Positions 50,621 through 62,439 of a stretch of 64,000 nucleotides of DNA are shown here, one piece after another. The notes below the pieces were generated by a model. That model was not told the origin of the DNA, searched no databases, and saw nothing but the letters and a program-made list of their open reading frames with translations. Position numbers and translations under genes: made by a program. The DNA comes from Blastobasis lacticolella (Eukaryota; Arthropoda; Insecta; Lepidoptera; Blastobasidae), in the NCBI GenBank assembly GCA_905147135.1, contig LR990045.1, forward strand, positions 19,878,173-19,942,172, given 5' to 3'. Numbering within the stretch: the first letter of the stretch is position 1; every line of letters starts with the position of its first letter.

Positions 50621-53312
50621 TTTTTTTTTTTATTAGCCAAATAATACAACAACAAACAATATAACAGTTACAATAAATGGCAATCTCTTTGGTACTATAT
50701 GTGTATGAAACAATTCAGGCACTAAAAATGTATTAGCCACATATTGATTTCCTGCCTCCTAAACTAGGTTACCCTGTACTATAGGAGACAGTAATCCCTC
50801 TTTTGAGCATTTAAAAGTATGATTTATAGCCATGAACGGTTTAAATGTGGAATATTGGGAAGATTTGCCGTGTGTGTGTGTGTGTGAATGTGGTATGCGG
50901 TATGCGTGTGTACCTAATTAATTTGACTGGATATATGAGTATCAGCTGTCTCTATTGTAATTTTTTTTTCAGTTGATAACCAGTCATGGGGTAAATATTA
51001 AGCTCTTTGTTTATTTTGTTGTATAGTATGCAGCTCATAACCGGGTATTGTTTCCTTGCCGAAGTAGTGCGGTAGGGGACAGTGTTACACACTGGCATAC
51101 CACGTCTTTTCCTTAGGACGTTTTCGTCTAACGGAAGAGATGAATGTTTCCGCAGGATGGTACGGAGAATGTAGAGCTTTCTCACACTCAGAACCCCACA
51201 CAACGCATATAAAGTTAATGTAGGGAATAGTCGGGGTTTTGATATTAACACCTTAAGAACAGCTCGTTCAGCTCTCTCAAGGTGTATAAATCGGGTCTTT
51301 GCGGCACCTCCCCAAACCGGAACGCAATATGTTAGGATAGACTGACATAATGCAGAGTATGCCATTAGCAATGTTTCCTTATCCGCTGACTCCCTAAGGT
51401 TTCTGAATGTGAAAATTAGCCGCCTCACTCGTGCGGTTAGACTCTCCAGTTGGTAACTCCAATCTAGTCTCTCATCAATGTAGACACCTAAATACTTGAT
51501 ATGACTTACCATGGTAAGCGGTTTACAGTCGCAGGCTCTAGACTCAGTTTGGCAGCGGTGGGCAACGAGGGGAGACGCAGTTTGAATTCCAAATTAGATC
51601 TCCTCAGAAAGAAACGTATTCCCTTGGTTTTCTCCAGATTGAGGGTAAGTAGATTTGCCTTCAGGATTTGCATAACCACACGAAGAGACGCCTCAGCAGC
51701 CTCTTTAGCCGTTTTCCAATCAGTGCCGTAAGTTAGCAACACTGTGTCGTCCGCATACGCATAAATCTCAGTGTAAGGCAGGGACAGCTCACAGATGTTA
51801 TTGATATAAATGAGAAAAAGAGTAGGGCCCAGAATGCACCCTTGGGGGACACCAAAAGCAATACTCTCCTTATCGCTAATCACCGACCCCATCCTAGTAC
51901 ACTGAGTACGACCCTGAAGATAATCCTCAAATATTTTGAGTGCAATGCCACTCACTCCCGAGCTTTCCAACTTTGAAATTAGAGTGGGAATAGAAATTGT
52001 GTCAAAGGCCTTACACAAGTCAAGAAACACGCCGTAACATTTATGCTTTCTGTCAAGTTTTTCAATAACTGAGTTAGTGAGCTTCATGACGGCATCCTCG
52101 GTCGATATTCCACGTCTGAATCCAAACTGGTTTTTAGATAATATTGCATTCTTAGTCAGAAAGTCGGTTAGTGCGTTGTTTAAGATACGCTCCAAGATCT
52201 TTCAAAGGGCAGAGAGCACAGATATTGGCCTGTAATTTGTGACTTGATCCCGATCACCACTCTTGTAAATCGGATGTACTATCACGCGCTTTAATGTTTC
52301 CGGAAATTTTCCCATTTCAATTGACAGTTTGCTAATATGTGTTATGGGGGGAACAAGTACATGCCGAGCCAGCTTGATGACCATAGCTGGGATATCATCC
52401 CAACCGACTGCGCAGTCACTCCGTAAACCCATTATAATCCTCTCTATCTCATCAGGGTGAGGTGGAAGTATGACCAGTGAATTTTTAGGTGGGTTTTGCT
52501 TATCACTTAGTGGTGGTGATGAGTCACTAGAGCTCTCATTGAATACGTTGCTTTACAAGCTGCAATTTTTTTATCTGGGTGTAGTCCCAGAAGATGGTCA
52601 GGTGGTTTAGTGGGTTGGTACACTTGTGCAATCCTCTTTATGACATCCCACGTCTCTCTTGGGCTTTGCTTAGCCTTATGAATTCTGCTCGTTCAAATCA
52701 TATTTTGAGGTTTTTTAGTAAGGTATTGCAGTAGTTTCGATACCTTTTGTAAGTTGTATTTAAGATTAAGTTATTTGGATCAACTTTCAATTTCTGGTGC
52801 ATTCTGTCGCGATTTTGTATACAACGTAGCACTCCTGGGGTAATCCAGGGCTTTAAAATATTATTCTTCCGTGATACAAGTTGTAAGCGTGTGTTTTTGT
52901 TTAATACGGTTTGTAAAGTTATTATAAGCAACTGAGTAGCAACATTTGGATCATAACAGTTAGTTATATGATCAAAACTAGTGTTCTCCAGATCTCTTTG
53001 AATTCCTGGAAGGTCCAGCTTTTTCCTATACGTGCTTCTAGCTATTTGGTAAGGATTCTCTTTTAGTAAGTTTGCTATCAGTACGACTGGATAGTGGTCA
53101 GTTATTGCAGATTGTAGAACAAGGACCGTAGATGGAATTTTATGGTTTAAAAGAACGTGATCAAGGCAGTTTCCTATGCGGGTGGGAAGAACGTGGGCAG
53201 GAAATAGGCCAAGAGACGCAGTAAAAGTTAAATATTCATTAGAGCGTAAATCGGAATTTTCGTTTAGGTCACCGAGCAAAATTATATTTTTAAAAGACCT
53301 CAGTTTGCCTAT

Positions 53313-54641
53313 GTATGTATGTAAACTCTTTATTGCGTATAACTACATAAAGAACAATAACAAAAGAAAATGAATATCTATACATTGCAAAGGCGGGCTT
53401 ATCCCACAATGGGATTTCTTCCAGCTAACCTTACCTTGGATAGTCCGAAATGAGCTATTTAACGAGCGGTGGTAGCAATATCAAGTTTTGTTGAGTAACA
53501 AGAATATCAAGTAATGTTGAATACTATATACCACATAAATATACTATACCATAAACTATAATACTATATACTATATACCTAACATACTATAAATATATAA
53601 TAGTTAAAAATAAAATAAAGCTCTATTGAATACTCAGGAAGTGCTTCCTCATACGATCCTTGAAGGAGCATGATGTCCGAGAATTCTGTATGTCTTCCGG
53701 TAGTGCGTTCCACAGACGCGCAGAAAACACCCGGAACGACTTTCCGTAACTCGCTGAGCCGTGAGATGGAATCGCGAGTAGAAGTTCATTGCGGGGTCGT
53801 AAACGGGGATTGGCGGGTGGACAGTAATTGAACATCTCGCGCAAATAGATAGGGGCAGTGGGATTGAAAAGGGTGTTAAATAATAGCCCAAGCACATGGC
53901 ATTCCCTCCGTCGCCGTATAGGCAGCCAGTTAAGTTTGCGTCTGAATTCGGACACATGGTCGAACTTACGCAGTCCAAAGACATACCTGATGCAGAGATT
54001 CTGCAATCGCTCCAGCCGAGAGAGAAGCTCCTCAGTGGGGTCCAGGTAAGCAACGTCCCCATAGTCCAAAAGCGGGAGAATGAGGGAATTTACCAATAGT
54101 AATTTTGTTTCAGAAGGCAAAAAGTGCTGCAATCTCTTAAGCGAGTGGAATGACGCGAAAGCCCTGCGGCTAACCTCACCAATGTGCGTCGACCAGGACA
54201 GAGTTTGGTCGAATATGAGCCCCAGGTTTCTAACTGTGTCACTGAACTCTGTGACGGTGCCATCGAAAATTAATTTCGGCTGAGCAATACTCCCAAATTT
54301 CGAAACGAAATGCTGGCTGCCAATCACAATCGCTTGTGATTTAGAAGCGTTTACTCTGAGTCCAAACTTTTTTGCCCAGCTCTCAATAGTGAAGAGGTCC
54401 CTATTCAGCATCTCAACGGCAGCATCGAAATCTGACAGAGGAGCAGATCTGTACAGTTGAAGGTCATCTGCATAAAGGTGAAACGACGACGTTAGAGATG
54501 ATGTAATCCCGTCAATAAATATGGAGAAAAGAACCGGTGAAAGAATTCCCCCCTGAGGTACTCCCGCTGTTATGGGGCACCAATCCGAGCGACAGTCGCC
54601 AACCTTAACTAATTGGACCCGATCCTCGAGATATGAACGGA
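53313..54641 (-). mobile_element. LINE-C: 5'-truncated LINE nested in LINE-B
   Basis: A 1329-bp insertion with a 6-bp duplication (GCCTAT, plus strand) on both sides. Its 3' end carries AATAAAGAGT followed by TTACATACATACA on the minus strand. It lost its 5' part, as LINE copies often do. The break falls between the host peptides ENMIG and KLRSFKN. The tail words TTCTTCCAGCTAACC near 53415 recur at 22880-22905. Confidence 0.9.
53623..54641 (-). pseudogene. LINE-C reverse transcriptase C-terminal half, open frame
   Basis: One open frame runs from the 5' junction to 53623 (about 339 codons). It starts inside the reverse transcriptase palm with RLRSYLEDRVQLVKVGDC, then GVPQGGILSP, YADD at 54463-54474, WAKKFGLRVNASKSQAI, LGLIFDQTLSWSTH in the thumb, and a C-terminal LPLLDYGDVAYLD and FSARLWNALPEDI. 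No stop or shift is present, so the insertion is recent compared with LINE-B. With no fingers, endonuclease or ORF1, it cannot move by itself. Confidence 0.85.
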
Positions 54642-55130
54642 GCCTATCATATTTTCCATACTTTTGAAAAAAAATTGTAAGCTATCGTATGATGGAGATC
54701 TATACACACCGATCACAACCGTGTCACCCATAGCACAGTACAAACAGTTTGCGTCTAACATTTCAGGTTCTATCACATTACATTTAAGTCCGTTCTTTAC
54801 ATTATAATACAACCCCATCGTTTTAAATAGCATTTTGCGTTGTATAGTGAGTCCAGTGATCCAGCCAGGTTTGGTGGATTGTCACACGTTCCCAACCAAC
54901 ACTCTGTAAGAATTACAACATCGTATGTTATTTTTGTACTGGATAATAGTATACACAGTTGGTCAAAATTCTTTCTTATGCTTCTAATATTCATGTGAAT
55001 AATCTTTAGCGAGTCCTCGGTTTCCGTGATCCTGGCAGAACATTCGCCCGGGGAACACATGGCGGAGTCAGACACATTATAATTGTCGATGTCTGATATT
55101 AATTGCATGTGGTTAGCCATTTATGTTATA

Positions 55131-56717
55131 AAATAAATTTCCGTATAAGAGTATAGACTGATTTGTTTTGAAGACAAGTGTTTGTTAGACGGTTTGGCAA
55201 GTACTTTACGAGATTCTAAGTTACTAAGATTTTGTGCCAGTAGGATGCAGGTGTGAGTGCGATACTGAGAGTGTATATATAAATGTTTATATGTTAGTGT
55301 ATACTTAAGTAGAGGTATGCAATTATATTAATACTAGGTATTTAGAGAGAAAAAATGTTATATGGTAAGTTTGGGTGTTAGAGCTAATCTCCAAAACCAC
55401 TTAACTAGTTTAGAAACTTGTTGTTTCATTAACAGGAAACTTCTCTATTCCTTTGTGATGTAGGGTACTTTTGATCCCTAAAATATTATAGGATCCCACA
55501 GGTATTTAATACAGCTGCATATAAAAAAAGCCGTCAATTGTACGTCAAAGTTATTGGACCATATGGCCAGAGGGGCGCCCGTACCACAGTTTGAGTGCCA
55601 CCGTGATAGGTTAATTTGAAGCGGATAGAATTCCCTAATGAAATTGCTCCGCTCTACGGAATTTCTTAGCTACATACGGGTCCGGTGCCGCCTCTTTGGG
55701 AACCTCTGCGTCTAAAAATTTGTCATTACCTAAGATCTCTAACAGGAAACTATAGTAATTATGATATATCTTCCTTCGTTTCCGACGTTAATGATATAAC
55801 TTTTAATTGTACATCAGCTTATAACTACACGTACCTATATTATATATAGGCGAACTTATCTTAAGAGACAAGCTTTTGGGGACAAACTTGTCGGCGTGAA
55901 AATCGGTTAGGTATTAATTTATAATTTCATAAGGCTTGCATTTGACCTCAGCTCACCTAATGGTAAGCGACGATGAGGTCGAATACGAAGCGTGCGTGCC
56001 TTGAAGATATCTATTCACTTTTGACTTTGAGATTGTTGAACAGTATCAAGTGGTCGACGGTGGCTGCTTTCCATCAGATTGGCCGTCAGAACGTGTGCCT
56101 TCCTAGGCAATAAAATAATGTCTCGTGGACCCACGACGGACAGAACAGAATGGAGGCAGTATGTGCGTTTGGTTGTTGGTGTGTTGTCTATTTGTTTGTG
56201 AGTGACAATTTTCCTCGAAAACTACTGGGTTTCGGTTTTTTGCATTCAAAAGGTATCATTTTAGAACAAGTTCTTGAACATGTTTCATGGCAGGTGGCGC
56301 TGCAGCCTGATAAGTCGACATTTAAGGAGTCCTGACTATAAAGATATAAAATTAATATTTGTTATTTGTAGTTATAGTGACCATAGAAACTAAAAGAAAA
56401 TAGAATCCTAATAGAAAATTTCACGTATCTGACTGTCAGGATTCTAAAGATACAGGCCTGTGGCAGATAGACAAACAGCGGAGGCTAGGGTTCCTTTTTT
56501 ACCCTTCCTTTTTTTAGTGGCGTGCACAGAGTTTTTATTCAGGGTAGGCAAAAATTATTAAACGCTTTATTATCTAAATTTTGATTCATTGATGTAGTGT
56601 AGGTATGATGCTGCCGTAGAAAAATTCTCGTAGATAATTATAAAATATTGTTATCAGTACAGAATGGTAGGGTAAGAAGTGTCTTTTTGCCTTTATGAAG
56701 TGCACGCCACAATGATA
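55131..56717. other. Unassigned interval
   Basis: About 1.59 kb without a supported gene. A family-J-like phrase is at 56050-56125 (GGCTGCTTTCCATCAGATTG). A short repeat end (CACCTAATGGTAAGCGACGA) is at 55950-55970. A 61-codon frame at 56150-56335 is not recognised. Part of the right-hand side could be LINE-B 5' sequence. Confidence 0.4.
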
Positions 56718-56874
56718 CCTTGTCCAGACTGGGCGAATTTACGACGAGTCGTTCGCGCGTATTCTTAATTCGCGCTTACTTATGGACACTTATCATGGTG
56801 CCTAGTACATCGCCAGTGCGCGTATGAAGTCGCGAAATGTTTCACGGCGAATTTGCGCCGTCTGAACAAGATCT
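56718..56874. repeat. Inverted-repeat element with GTCCAGACTGGGCG/CGCCGTCTGAACAAG ends
   Basis: CTTGTCCAGACTGGGCGAAT (about 56718-56737) is inverted as GAATTTGCGCCGTCTGAACA, AG (about 56850-56871), with five to six mismatches in 22 bp. The inside is rich in CGCGCG-type words, unlike its AT-rich flanks. It is a weak MITE candidate. Confidence 0.45.
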
Positions 56875-58019
56875 TAGTTCCACTTTTGGTCACCGGGGCA
56901 TAATAAACGGGGGTAATATTTTGTGGTACCATAAAACAAATGCACGCTTGAAGTCCATTATGGACACATGTTAACAAAATTAACGTGGTGTCTTTCGTTT
57001 TTTCTACGATTTAGTGTAGGTCTATGTCCTTACCTTTTGCTGAATTTTATACAAATCTGGTCAGCGGTTTAACCCAAAAGCTTTAAGACGATATTCACAC
57101 GGAAGCAGCTCGCCAACCGTTAATAAATTAACGGCACCCGTATTGTAACAGTTGCAGAAACAATGGCTGCTACCACAATAGAAGCTAATTCGGCGCATAG
57201 CAGTCGAAATCTGCAGCTGGCACGCCGACTGGTAATCTAGCGAGGGAGCACAATGGTTCTAGATCATAATATGCTAGAGTGCTAACTTGAATTTATTATT
57301 ATTATATCAGGGTCATTGGTTCGGACCCCATATTGTGCTAAATACTGCTAGGGAATTCTAGTGTTTATGCTAATTCTTTTAGAGACATCCGTAAGCCATT
57401 TTCGTTTTAAGTATATACGCATTAATTTTACAGTATGCTCTGTCCTCTTAAAATAAATTTCTTTCGTCATTGGTAAAAATTCATTCACCATTACAAAAGG
57501 CTGAATAAATCGTGCCCTAAGGGTTCCGTCTGACAACACTTGTAACATTTTATCCTAATTGGATCAGCTGCTCAAATCTTAAAGATAATTTTATGGTTTG
57601 TTTTCTTAATATAGGTTTTTTGACTGCCGTGAAAAAAATCGTCAAGGGCCGCTATTCCCAGTTCTGTGCAATGAGTTTAGTTCTAGAACGAAGTAAAATT
57701 TTAGATTTTCATAAGTTTGATATTAATTGAGGACAGAATATGGCAATTGCAGCCCCTGATGGATTTTTTGAGCGGTCTGCTAGTTTGGGGTTTAAAATGT
57801 GATTTAAGCCGACGGGAGTAAACGGTACAGTTTACCGTAAAGTAGCATGGTGAAGTACTAACTATACTAATGAAGACAGCATTGGTAAAGCAGAGGACTA
57901 AACTTTGGCGGAGTAGCACGAGCCCCGTCGTGCACTCTACAATACACATTACACTAAATTTGCATTTTGTCGTATATCCCGCCACATTGCAATATGTTTA
58001 TATTACCTAACAATAAGCC
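56875..58019. other. Mostly unassigned interval
   Basis: About 1.15 kb. A family F piece (TAGTTCCACTTTTGGTCACC) is at 56875-56905. A 94-codon minus-strand frame at 57701-57985 and a 66-codon frame at 57348-57548 are not recognised. Confidence 0.4.
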
Positions 58020-58782
58020 ACTCTTTTGCCTGAAACTTATTTTCTGTTAAATGTCTTGTTAAGGAAGGGTCTTCCATTGACTACTCCTTCATCTCTTCAT
58101 CTTAGTCTTCAATGTTGCCCAGATTCGCCACGCTTTGCTTCTTTTGAAGTGCAGACTGCCAGTTTCTACCAGCTTCAGTGCCAACTCATTCACATAGTTT
58201 GCCAGTCTCTTTTTGCCGGTATTTCCTGTTCGACAGAGCTCTTCAAAGGTATATCAAAGGATATTTGTAGTGGCGAGTCCAGATACGAGGCGACTTCAAT
58301 GTCATCATTTGATCATCCTCCAATCCTTTGATTGGTGCGATATAAGATTTAGGCCGTTTTAACTTTTTAGTGGCTTTCTATAAAGAATAGTTTGTGTCAG
58401 GAGTGGGGGTTAAATTGGCAAAGTATGATTGGAGGTTTTCACTTCAGTAGTTTTTATATGTTCAGTTCTTTTGAGGCCTTACTAATAAAGTTTGTATTTG
58501 TATGTTTGTATGTTATTATTTGTAGTCACTAGTTATCGTTGCTTAGTTTATCCATGTAATGCTTTGTGTATTACATTGTGCTATTTAGTCTTTCTATATC
58601 AGTTTCTATTTGCTCTAAGTTTAAGTTGTAAATTTAAGTTAACTTCACAGTCGATGATCGTTTTATTTTAACATATTATCCCAGTTAGTGATTTTATTGT
58701 ATAATTTTAGTTGCTTTTCGACTGCCTGCCTATGACTTTCCTTATGTTATATGTCATATGTTAGTAAAGTAATAAAAAAAAA
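58020..58782. other. Possible LINE insertion with plus-strand A-rich tail
   Basis: The stretch ends with AGTAAAGTAATAAAAAAAAA (58763-58782), an AATAAA-like signal merging into an A run. The preceding 400 bp resemble a 3' UTR on the plus strand. Its left part, 58020-58330, read on the minus strand gives ELALKLVETGSLHFKRSKAW and ASYLDSPLQISF-like peptides, similar to LINE linker and fingers regions. It may be the continuation of LINE-F beyond an insertion. Confidence 0.35.
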
Positions 58783-58784
58783 TG

Positions 58785-59125
58785 ACTTTGCGGCTGACAT
58801 TTAGAATAACAGGGGCATGGTCAGATGATAAATCAGTGCACACAAGGCTTACACACAAATAGTCACTAGCAATTCCTTTTATTGTATAAAAATCCAGTAG
58901 ATCTAGTGATTAATTTACATCCGTGGGCAAGTACGTTGGGAGACCATGACTCATGCATTGTAGTTGGAGAGCTTGGGTTGCTTGATATAGTTGTCGGCCT
59001 CGAGGAAGTGTAAGTTGCGATCCCCAGTTGACATGATTGAGAGATGAGACATGATTGGAGTTCCAGTCTCCACCACTTATAAACACCTTTCCATATCTGT
59101 AACCTAAGGTCTTTAAAATAGCAAA
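58785..59125 (-). pseudogene. LINE-F endonuclease fragment
   Basis: On the minus strand the frame gives LGYRYGKVFISGGDWNSNHV, LTLPRGRQLYQATQALQLQC, MSHGLPTYLPTDVN, a stop, SLDLLDFYTIKGIASDYLC and SSDHAPVILNVS. The GGDWNSxH box and final SDHAPV are catalytic landmarks of Jockey/R1-type APE endonucleases. One or two lesions are visible. Flanking endonuclease sequence to the right is missing. Confidence 0.7.
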
Positions 59126-59528
59126 ATTACTTTACAAAATTTTAAACTACATGTAGACAGTTACTCTACCAATACCGATACTTGAGTACGAGTAAAAGTA
59201 CTTGGACCTGGCAAAACAGTATGCTAATTAACTCTTTCTCTACCCGTGCACGGGAGGCTTTCATCCTTTTCCCTTTACAATAATTTTAGCCGTCATCGTG
59301 GGGTTTCCTCAATTTAAAATTTTACTTTTTATTTTATTTTCTCATTTTTAAACTCTCGAAAAGCTATTTAGAATCAATAATATTCTGTGAGCAATCCGAC
59401 GGACTTACCACTCTGTGTAGCTAGTATAATTTCTCATCGCTAGAGCCCGTATCCGCAAACGTTTCGAAGCAGTTAAGTTTGCCGGCGCCTAATATGCGCG
59501 TTAATTTTAAGAGGTTTATTGTATAGAA
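59126..59528. other. Unassigned interval
   Basis: About 400 bp, AT-rich. GTGTAGCTAGTATAATTTCTC near 59418 looks like a short repeat end. No gene. Confidence 0.3.
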
Positions 59529-59835
59529 CAGGGGTTCCCAATCCTTTTCAGACGGCAAATCGCTTGTACAAGCTTTCTTTTTTGTAGCTTTAATTTACAA
59601 CCTGTTCATTTTTGCAACGCCCTTTGCTTTTGCAGACAGACATTAACTGCAAGGTACAGAGAACATTAGCTTGTATTTCTAAGCAAAACTTCCCAAAGGA
59701 AGTTTTTAAATAGCTGCTCTCACATTATTTTCTAAATATACGTGGGACATTTGGAACATCTTGCGACGCCCTTAGAATAGTAAAATAGTGTCATGACGCC
59801 CCAGGACATCGCGACGCACAGTTTGGGAACCCCTG
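59529..59835. mobile_element. Short hAT-like MITE with CAGGGGTTCCCAA ends
   Basis: CAGGGGTTCCCAA (59529-59541) is inverted exactly as TTGGGAACCCCTG (59823-59835). The element is 307 bp and non-coding. CAGGGGTT-type ends are typical of hAT (Charlie-like) elements. The adjacent 8-mers GTATAGAA and GATTCTCC do not match, so either the duplication has decayed or one flank was rearranged by the hairpin at 59838-59882. Confidence 0.65.
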
Positions 59836-59837
59836 GA

Positions 59838-59882
59838 TTCTCCCTTTCTATTATTACTTCTAGTAATAATAGAAAGGGAGAA
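59838..59882. repeat. Perfect 21-bp hairpin with 3-base loop
   Basis: The left arm 59838-59858 (TTCTCCCTTTCTATTATTAC+T) and right arm 59862-59882 are exact reverse complements around TCT. With a few mismatches the pairing extends into CCCCTGGA/ACCCGGGG. It lies two bases from the right end of the hAT-like MITE. Confidence 0.9.
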
Positions 59883-61144
59883 ACCCGGGGCGTATGGAAA
59901 ATACCCCCCCCCCCTTCTATCGAAGTTGTATTGCGGTATACCTACGCTACTTTAAATATATGATAGGGTGAGAATTATGTTTTTTAGAAGTTGATAATTA
60001 ATAATTTCACAGTGCAGGTAAAAATTACTATTTGAAAATGAATTTGACATTTTGAAATTGAAATTTTATTCCATCGGAACTCTCACAGGACGCTCAACCG
60101 GCTAGGTAAGGCTAGGTCTTTGACCTCATCGCCGCTTCCCATCAGCAGGTGGGACGAGGTCAAAGTCTAAACGCTTTTTTTTAAAAAAGCTTATTGGCTC
60201 GAACTTTCTAAAGCTTACAGCTAAGAAATGAAACGCTTTGCCTAATTCCTCGAATAGTACAACCCTTCGATTCTTTTAAGGCCGTGCATAATCTATCATA
60301 ATCTCGAGACAGGCACGCATAGCTTCATTTCCGGCTGCATCGTCTCTTCCCACTGAGGTGAGATTGCCGACAAATGCCTGCCTTAAACATAGTAAAAACA
60401 ACATTTCTTAAAAACTAATGCCTATTTTCATTAAACATAGGAATCGTTTAAAACCGATGCGCAAGTACTTAGGCATTGCTTAAGATGAAAGGCCTACTGA
60501 AAGAGATTTCTTTTAGAGATAAGTAGTGCCTGTTGTGTCATAACTAATCTGTTCTTTCTGTATTTGTTATATTGTGTACAATAAACTGTAAAATAAATAA
60601 ATAAATAAAAATACATTTCATCAACCGCTAGGAAATAACTATAGCCTTTAGGTTAAAGTTAGGAAGTGGATTGGGCGGAGCCTAAATTGACAGTTAAGTT
60701 CTGTTTCTTACAGCAAATCTATCTAACCCGGTGGACAAAACTAGAACTAAGTGTCGCCTGTAACTGTGTCCTCACCGGTTCAGATAAGTTTGTGGCACTT
60801 TACAGTTTACTACTCTAGAATTCTTAGTTAAATCTCGCAGGAGTCTCCCTCTAAGGTTTGGTAGACCATTTCTAGTGATAAGAGTTTTCTAGTTAGCTAA
60901 TACTTAATTCGAGTTTAGTGAAAACGGGTGTTATTCTCTCAAAACCGACCGTCCCTGGTGATCTATTTAAATTCAATTGTATTCTTCCGACCGCCATCTG
61001 ATTCCAGTTCAAACAATTCTCGATTCTCGTTCGCAAACGAGCATATAAAACTCTCGCACGCGTCTACAAATCGTCTAAATTGTCTGACACCATGTTGTTC
61101 TTACCACGAGTTCTCGACATGAATAGTTTATTCACCCTTGACGA
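59883..61144. other. Mostly unassigned interval
   Basis: About 1.26 kb. It includes a 13-base C run at 59907-59919, a family-J-like phrase with mirrored GACCTCATCGC/GACGAGGTC (60119-60168), an (AAAT)n run at 60592-60610 and a family F piece at 60720-60805. No gene. Confidence 0.4.
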
Positions 61145-61380
61145 AAAAAGAGGGGTGTGTTTAGTTTAGATAAGCTTGGCGTGTGTATCTGTGGCTCTGT
61201 CAATCTGTGTCCTGCCTGTGGCATAGCTCCCGAACGGGTGGGCCGATTTGGATGGCGTTTTTTCTATTTGAAAGCCAGTTTAATTGAGGTGGTTCTTAAT
61301 AGTTTTGCGTAATTAAAATCGGTTCAGTAGTTTAGAAAACATTTGAGTTTGGGTAAACTTGGTGTGTAATAAAGTGTAAA
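61145..61380 (+). repeat. Dispersed repeat, family H (copy)
   Basis: GGCGTGTGTATCTGTGGCTC, CTGTGGCATAGCTCCCGAAC, GGGTGGGCCGATTTGGATGG and TTTGAAAGCCAGTTTAATTG, then CGGTTCAGTAGTTTAGAAAA match the other H copies. Confidence 0.65.
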
Positions 61381-61394
61381 TTCATTCATTTTCG

Positions 61395-61462
61395 ACATGG
61401 CCAAGGAGGACCTCGGAAACTCGTTCTCGAGAGCACAACCGGGACATTAACACCAAGATGAT
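61395..61462 (+). repeat. SINE1 3' end
   Basis: CAAGGAGGACCTCGGAAACT, CTCGAGAGCACAACCGGGAC and ATTAACACCAAGATGATT match the last 65 bp of SINE1. Confidence 0.6.
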
Positions 61463-62019
61463 TCATTAATTTTCGGTTAGGATATATTAGGTAGGTACAT
61501 ATTTTTATACCGCTGATGTCAAATAATGCTGAACATAGTTTTGTCTTAATGTTTTTTGACCGGCCTCATGTTTTATGTCAACCCTCCTTGTGAAAGTTAT
61601 TGAGGGCATAACAACTGCTGCAGCCCATTCTCTAGTCTACGGAGGTCATAGTTCATTAGTATCTAGGTCTTCAGTCCCCTTTCACAACACCCCAAAAGAA
61701 TTGGTGCAATTCTACTCGGCCAGACACCACACGGCATCTTTAAGCGGACTCACCAGCGGACTGTTTTATTAAGGGCAAAGATTTAATACAGGTACATATG
61801 TGTCACTCATGATGATTACTAGATGAATGATTACCCTTACAGAGCCAAGCAGTGACTGCCAACATCCAACAGCTTCAGTTCCCTTGCTAAGGTAATAAAA
61901 TATCAATATACAGGAGTGGATGCGTAGTAAAACATTTATGTCGCCATAATCGTTAACCTCTACCATTTTGTGTAGGTCCGACGTGTATTTCCATGCAATC
62001 TGAACCTTTTTTCCTTACA
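61463..62019. other. Unassigned interval
   Basis: About 560 bp. Two 65-codon frames (61575-61772 plus, 61769-61966 minus) are not recognised. Confidence 0.3.
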
Positions 62020-62252
62020 CTCCCCCCCTTACACTCGTGGGTGTCGTTCAAGGCGACTAATGTTTAGAGGAATATATCTAAGTCTCCGTAGGCTGGAAAA
62101 TGGCAGCAGCGTTTTCCAATGTCATATTTATAATACTGCGATCTCCAACCCGCCTGCCAAGCGTGGAGATTACGGCAATAACCTCCCCTTTCGTGGGAGA
62201 GGCCCTTAGTCCTGCAGTGGACTGTTTATGGGCTGTGATGATGATGATGAAC
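62020..62252 (+). repeat. Family C retroposon (copy 3)
   Basis: CCCTTACACTCGTGGGTGTC, GATCTCCAACCCGCCTGCCA, AGCGTGGAGATTACGGCAAT, CCTTTCGTGGGAGAGGCCC and TCCTGCAGTGGACTG lead to GTGATGATGATGATG. It lacks the first ~25 bp of the 37.6-kb copy. Confidence 0.75.
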
Positions 62253-62439
62253 CTTTTTTAAGGCATTAATTGACTAACTACTTGACAAGTATGACGTCAA
62301 TAATAGCTCTGGACACATACGAATTCGTTCCGACCGTGAGTTCAACGACTTCTATTGGCAGTCTATAGTTCGCTTCGTATCACGCATGCGACAGAAACTA
62401 CGCTCTCAGAAGCCAATGATAGTATGCAGTTGTAGCGAC

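Larger units (their letters stand above)
50952..55120 (-). pseudogene. LINE-B ORF2: endonuclease-reverse transcriptase, broken
   Basis: From ATG 55120 the N-terminus leads into the endonuclease (IIHMNIRSIRKNFDQL, catalytic E in ILTECWLG). A frameshift lies near 54830, then GVYRSPSYDSLQFFF. After LINE-C the frame continues with ILLGDLNENSDLRS, NCLDHVLLNHK and the ITDHYP end. The linker has a stop at the end of LLKNLKI (52698). The reverse transcriptase has WDDIPAMVIK, VTNYRPISVLSAL, an in-frame TGA at 52199-52201, LDLCKAFDTIS, GVPQGCILGP and YADD at 51746-51757. A frameshift near 51515 precedes YLGVYIDERLDW and the C-terminal LTYCVPVWGGAA. It has several breaks and is not functional. Confidence 0.9.
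50621..55130 (-). mobile_element. LINE-B: minus-strand Jockey-type LINE split by LINE-C
   Basis: The poly(A) tail shows as a T run at 50621-50632, followed leftwards by the minus-strand flank. The 3' UTR (50640-50950) includes a (GT)n run at 50871-50887. ORF2 spans 50952-55120. LINE-C (53313-54641) interrupts the endonuclease with a GCCTAT duplication at 53307-53312 and 54642-54647. With LINE-C removed, the two halves read across in one frame. ORF1 was not found, so LINE-B may be 5' truncated near 55130 or ORF1 may have decayed. Confidence 0.9.

Noticed and set aside
50871..50887. (GT)n as an independent microsatellite of interest
   Set aside because: It lies in the 3' UTR of LINE-B and is only about 8 units.
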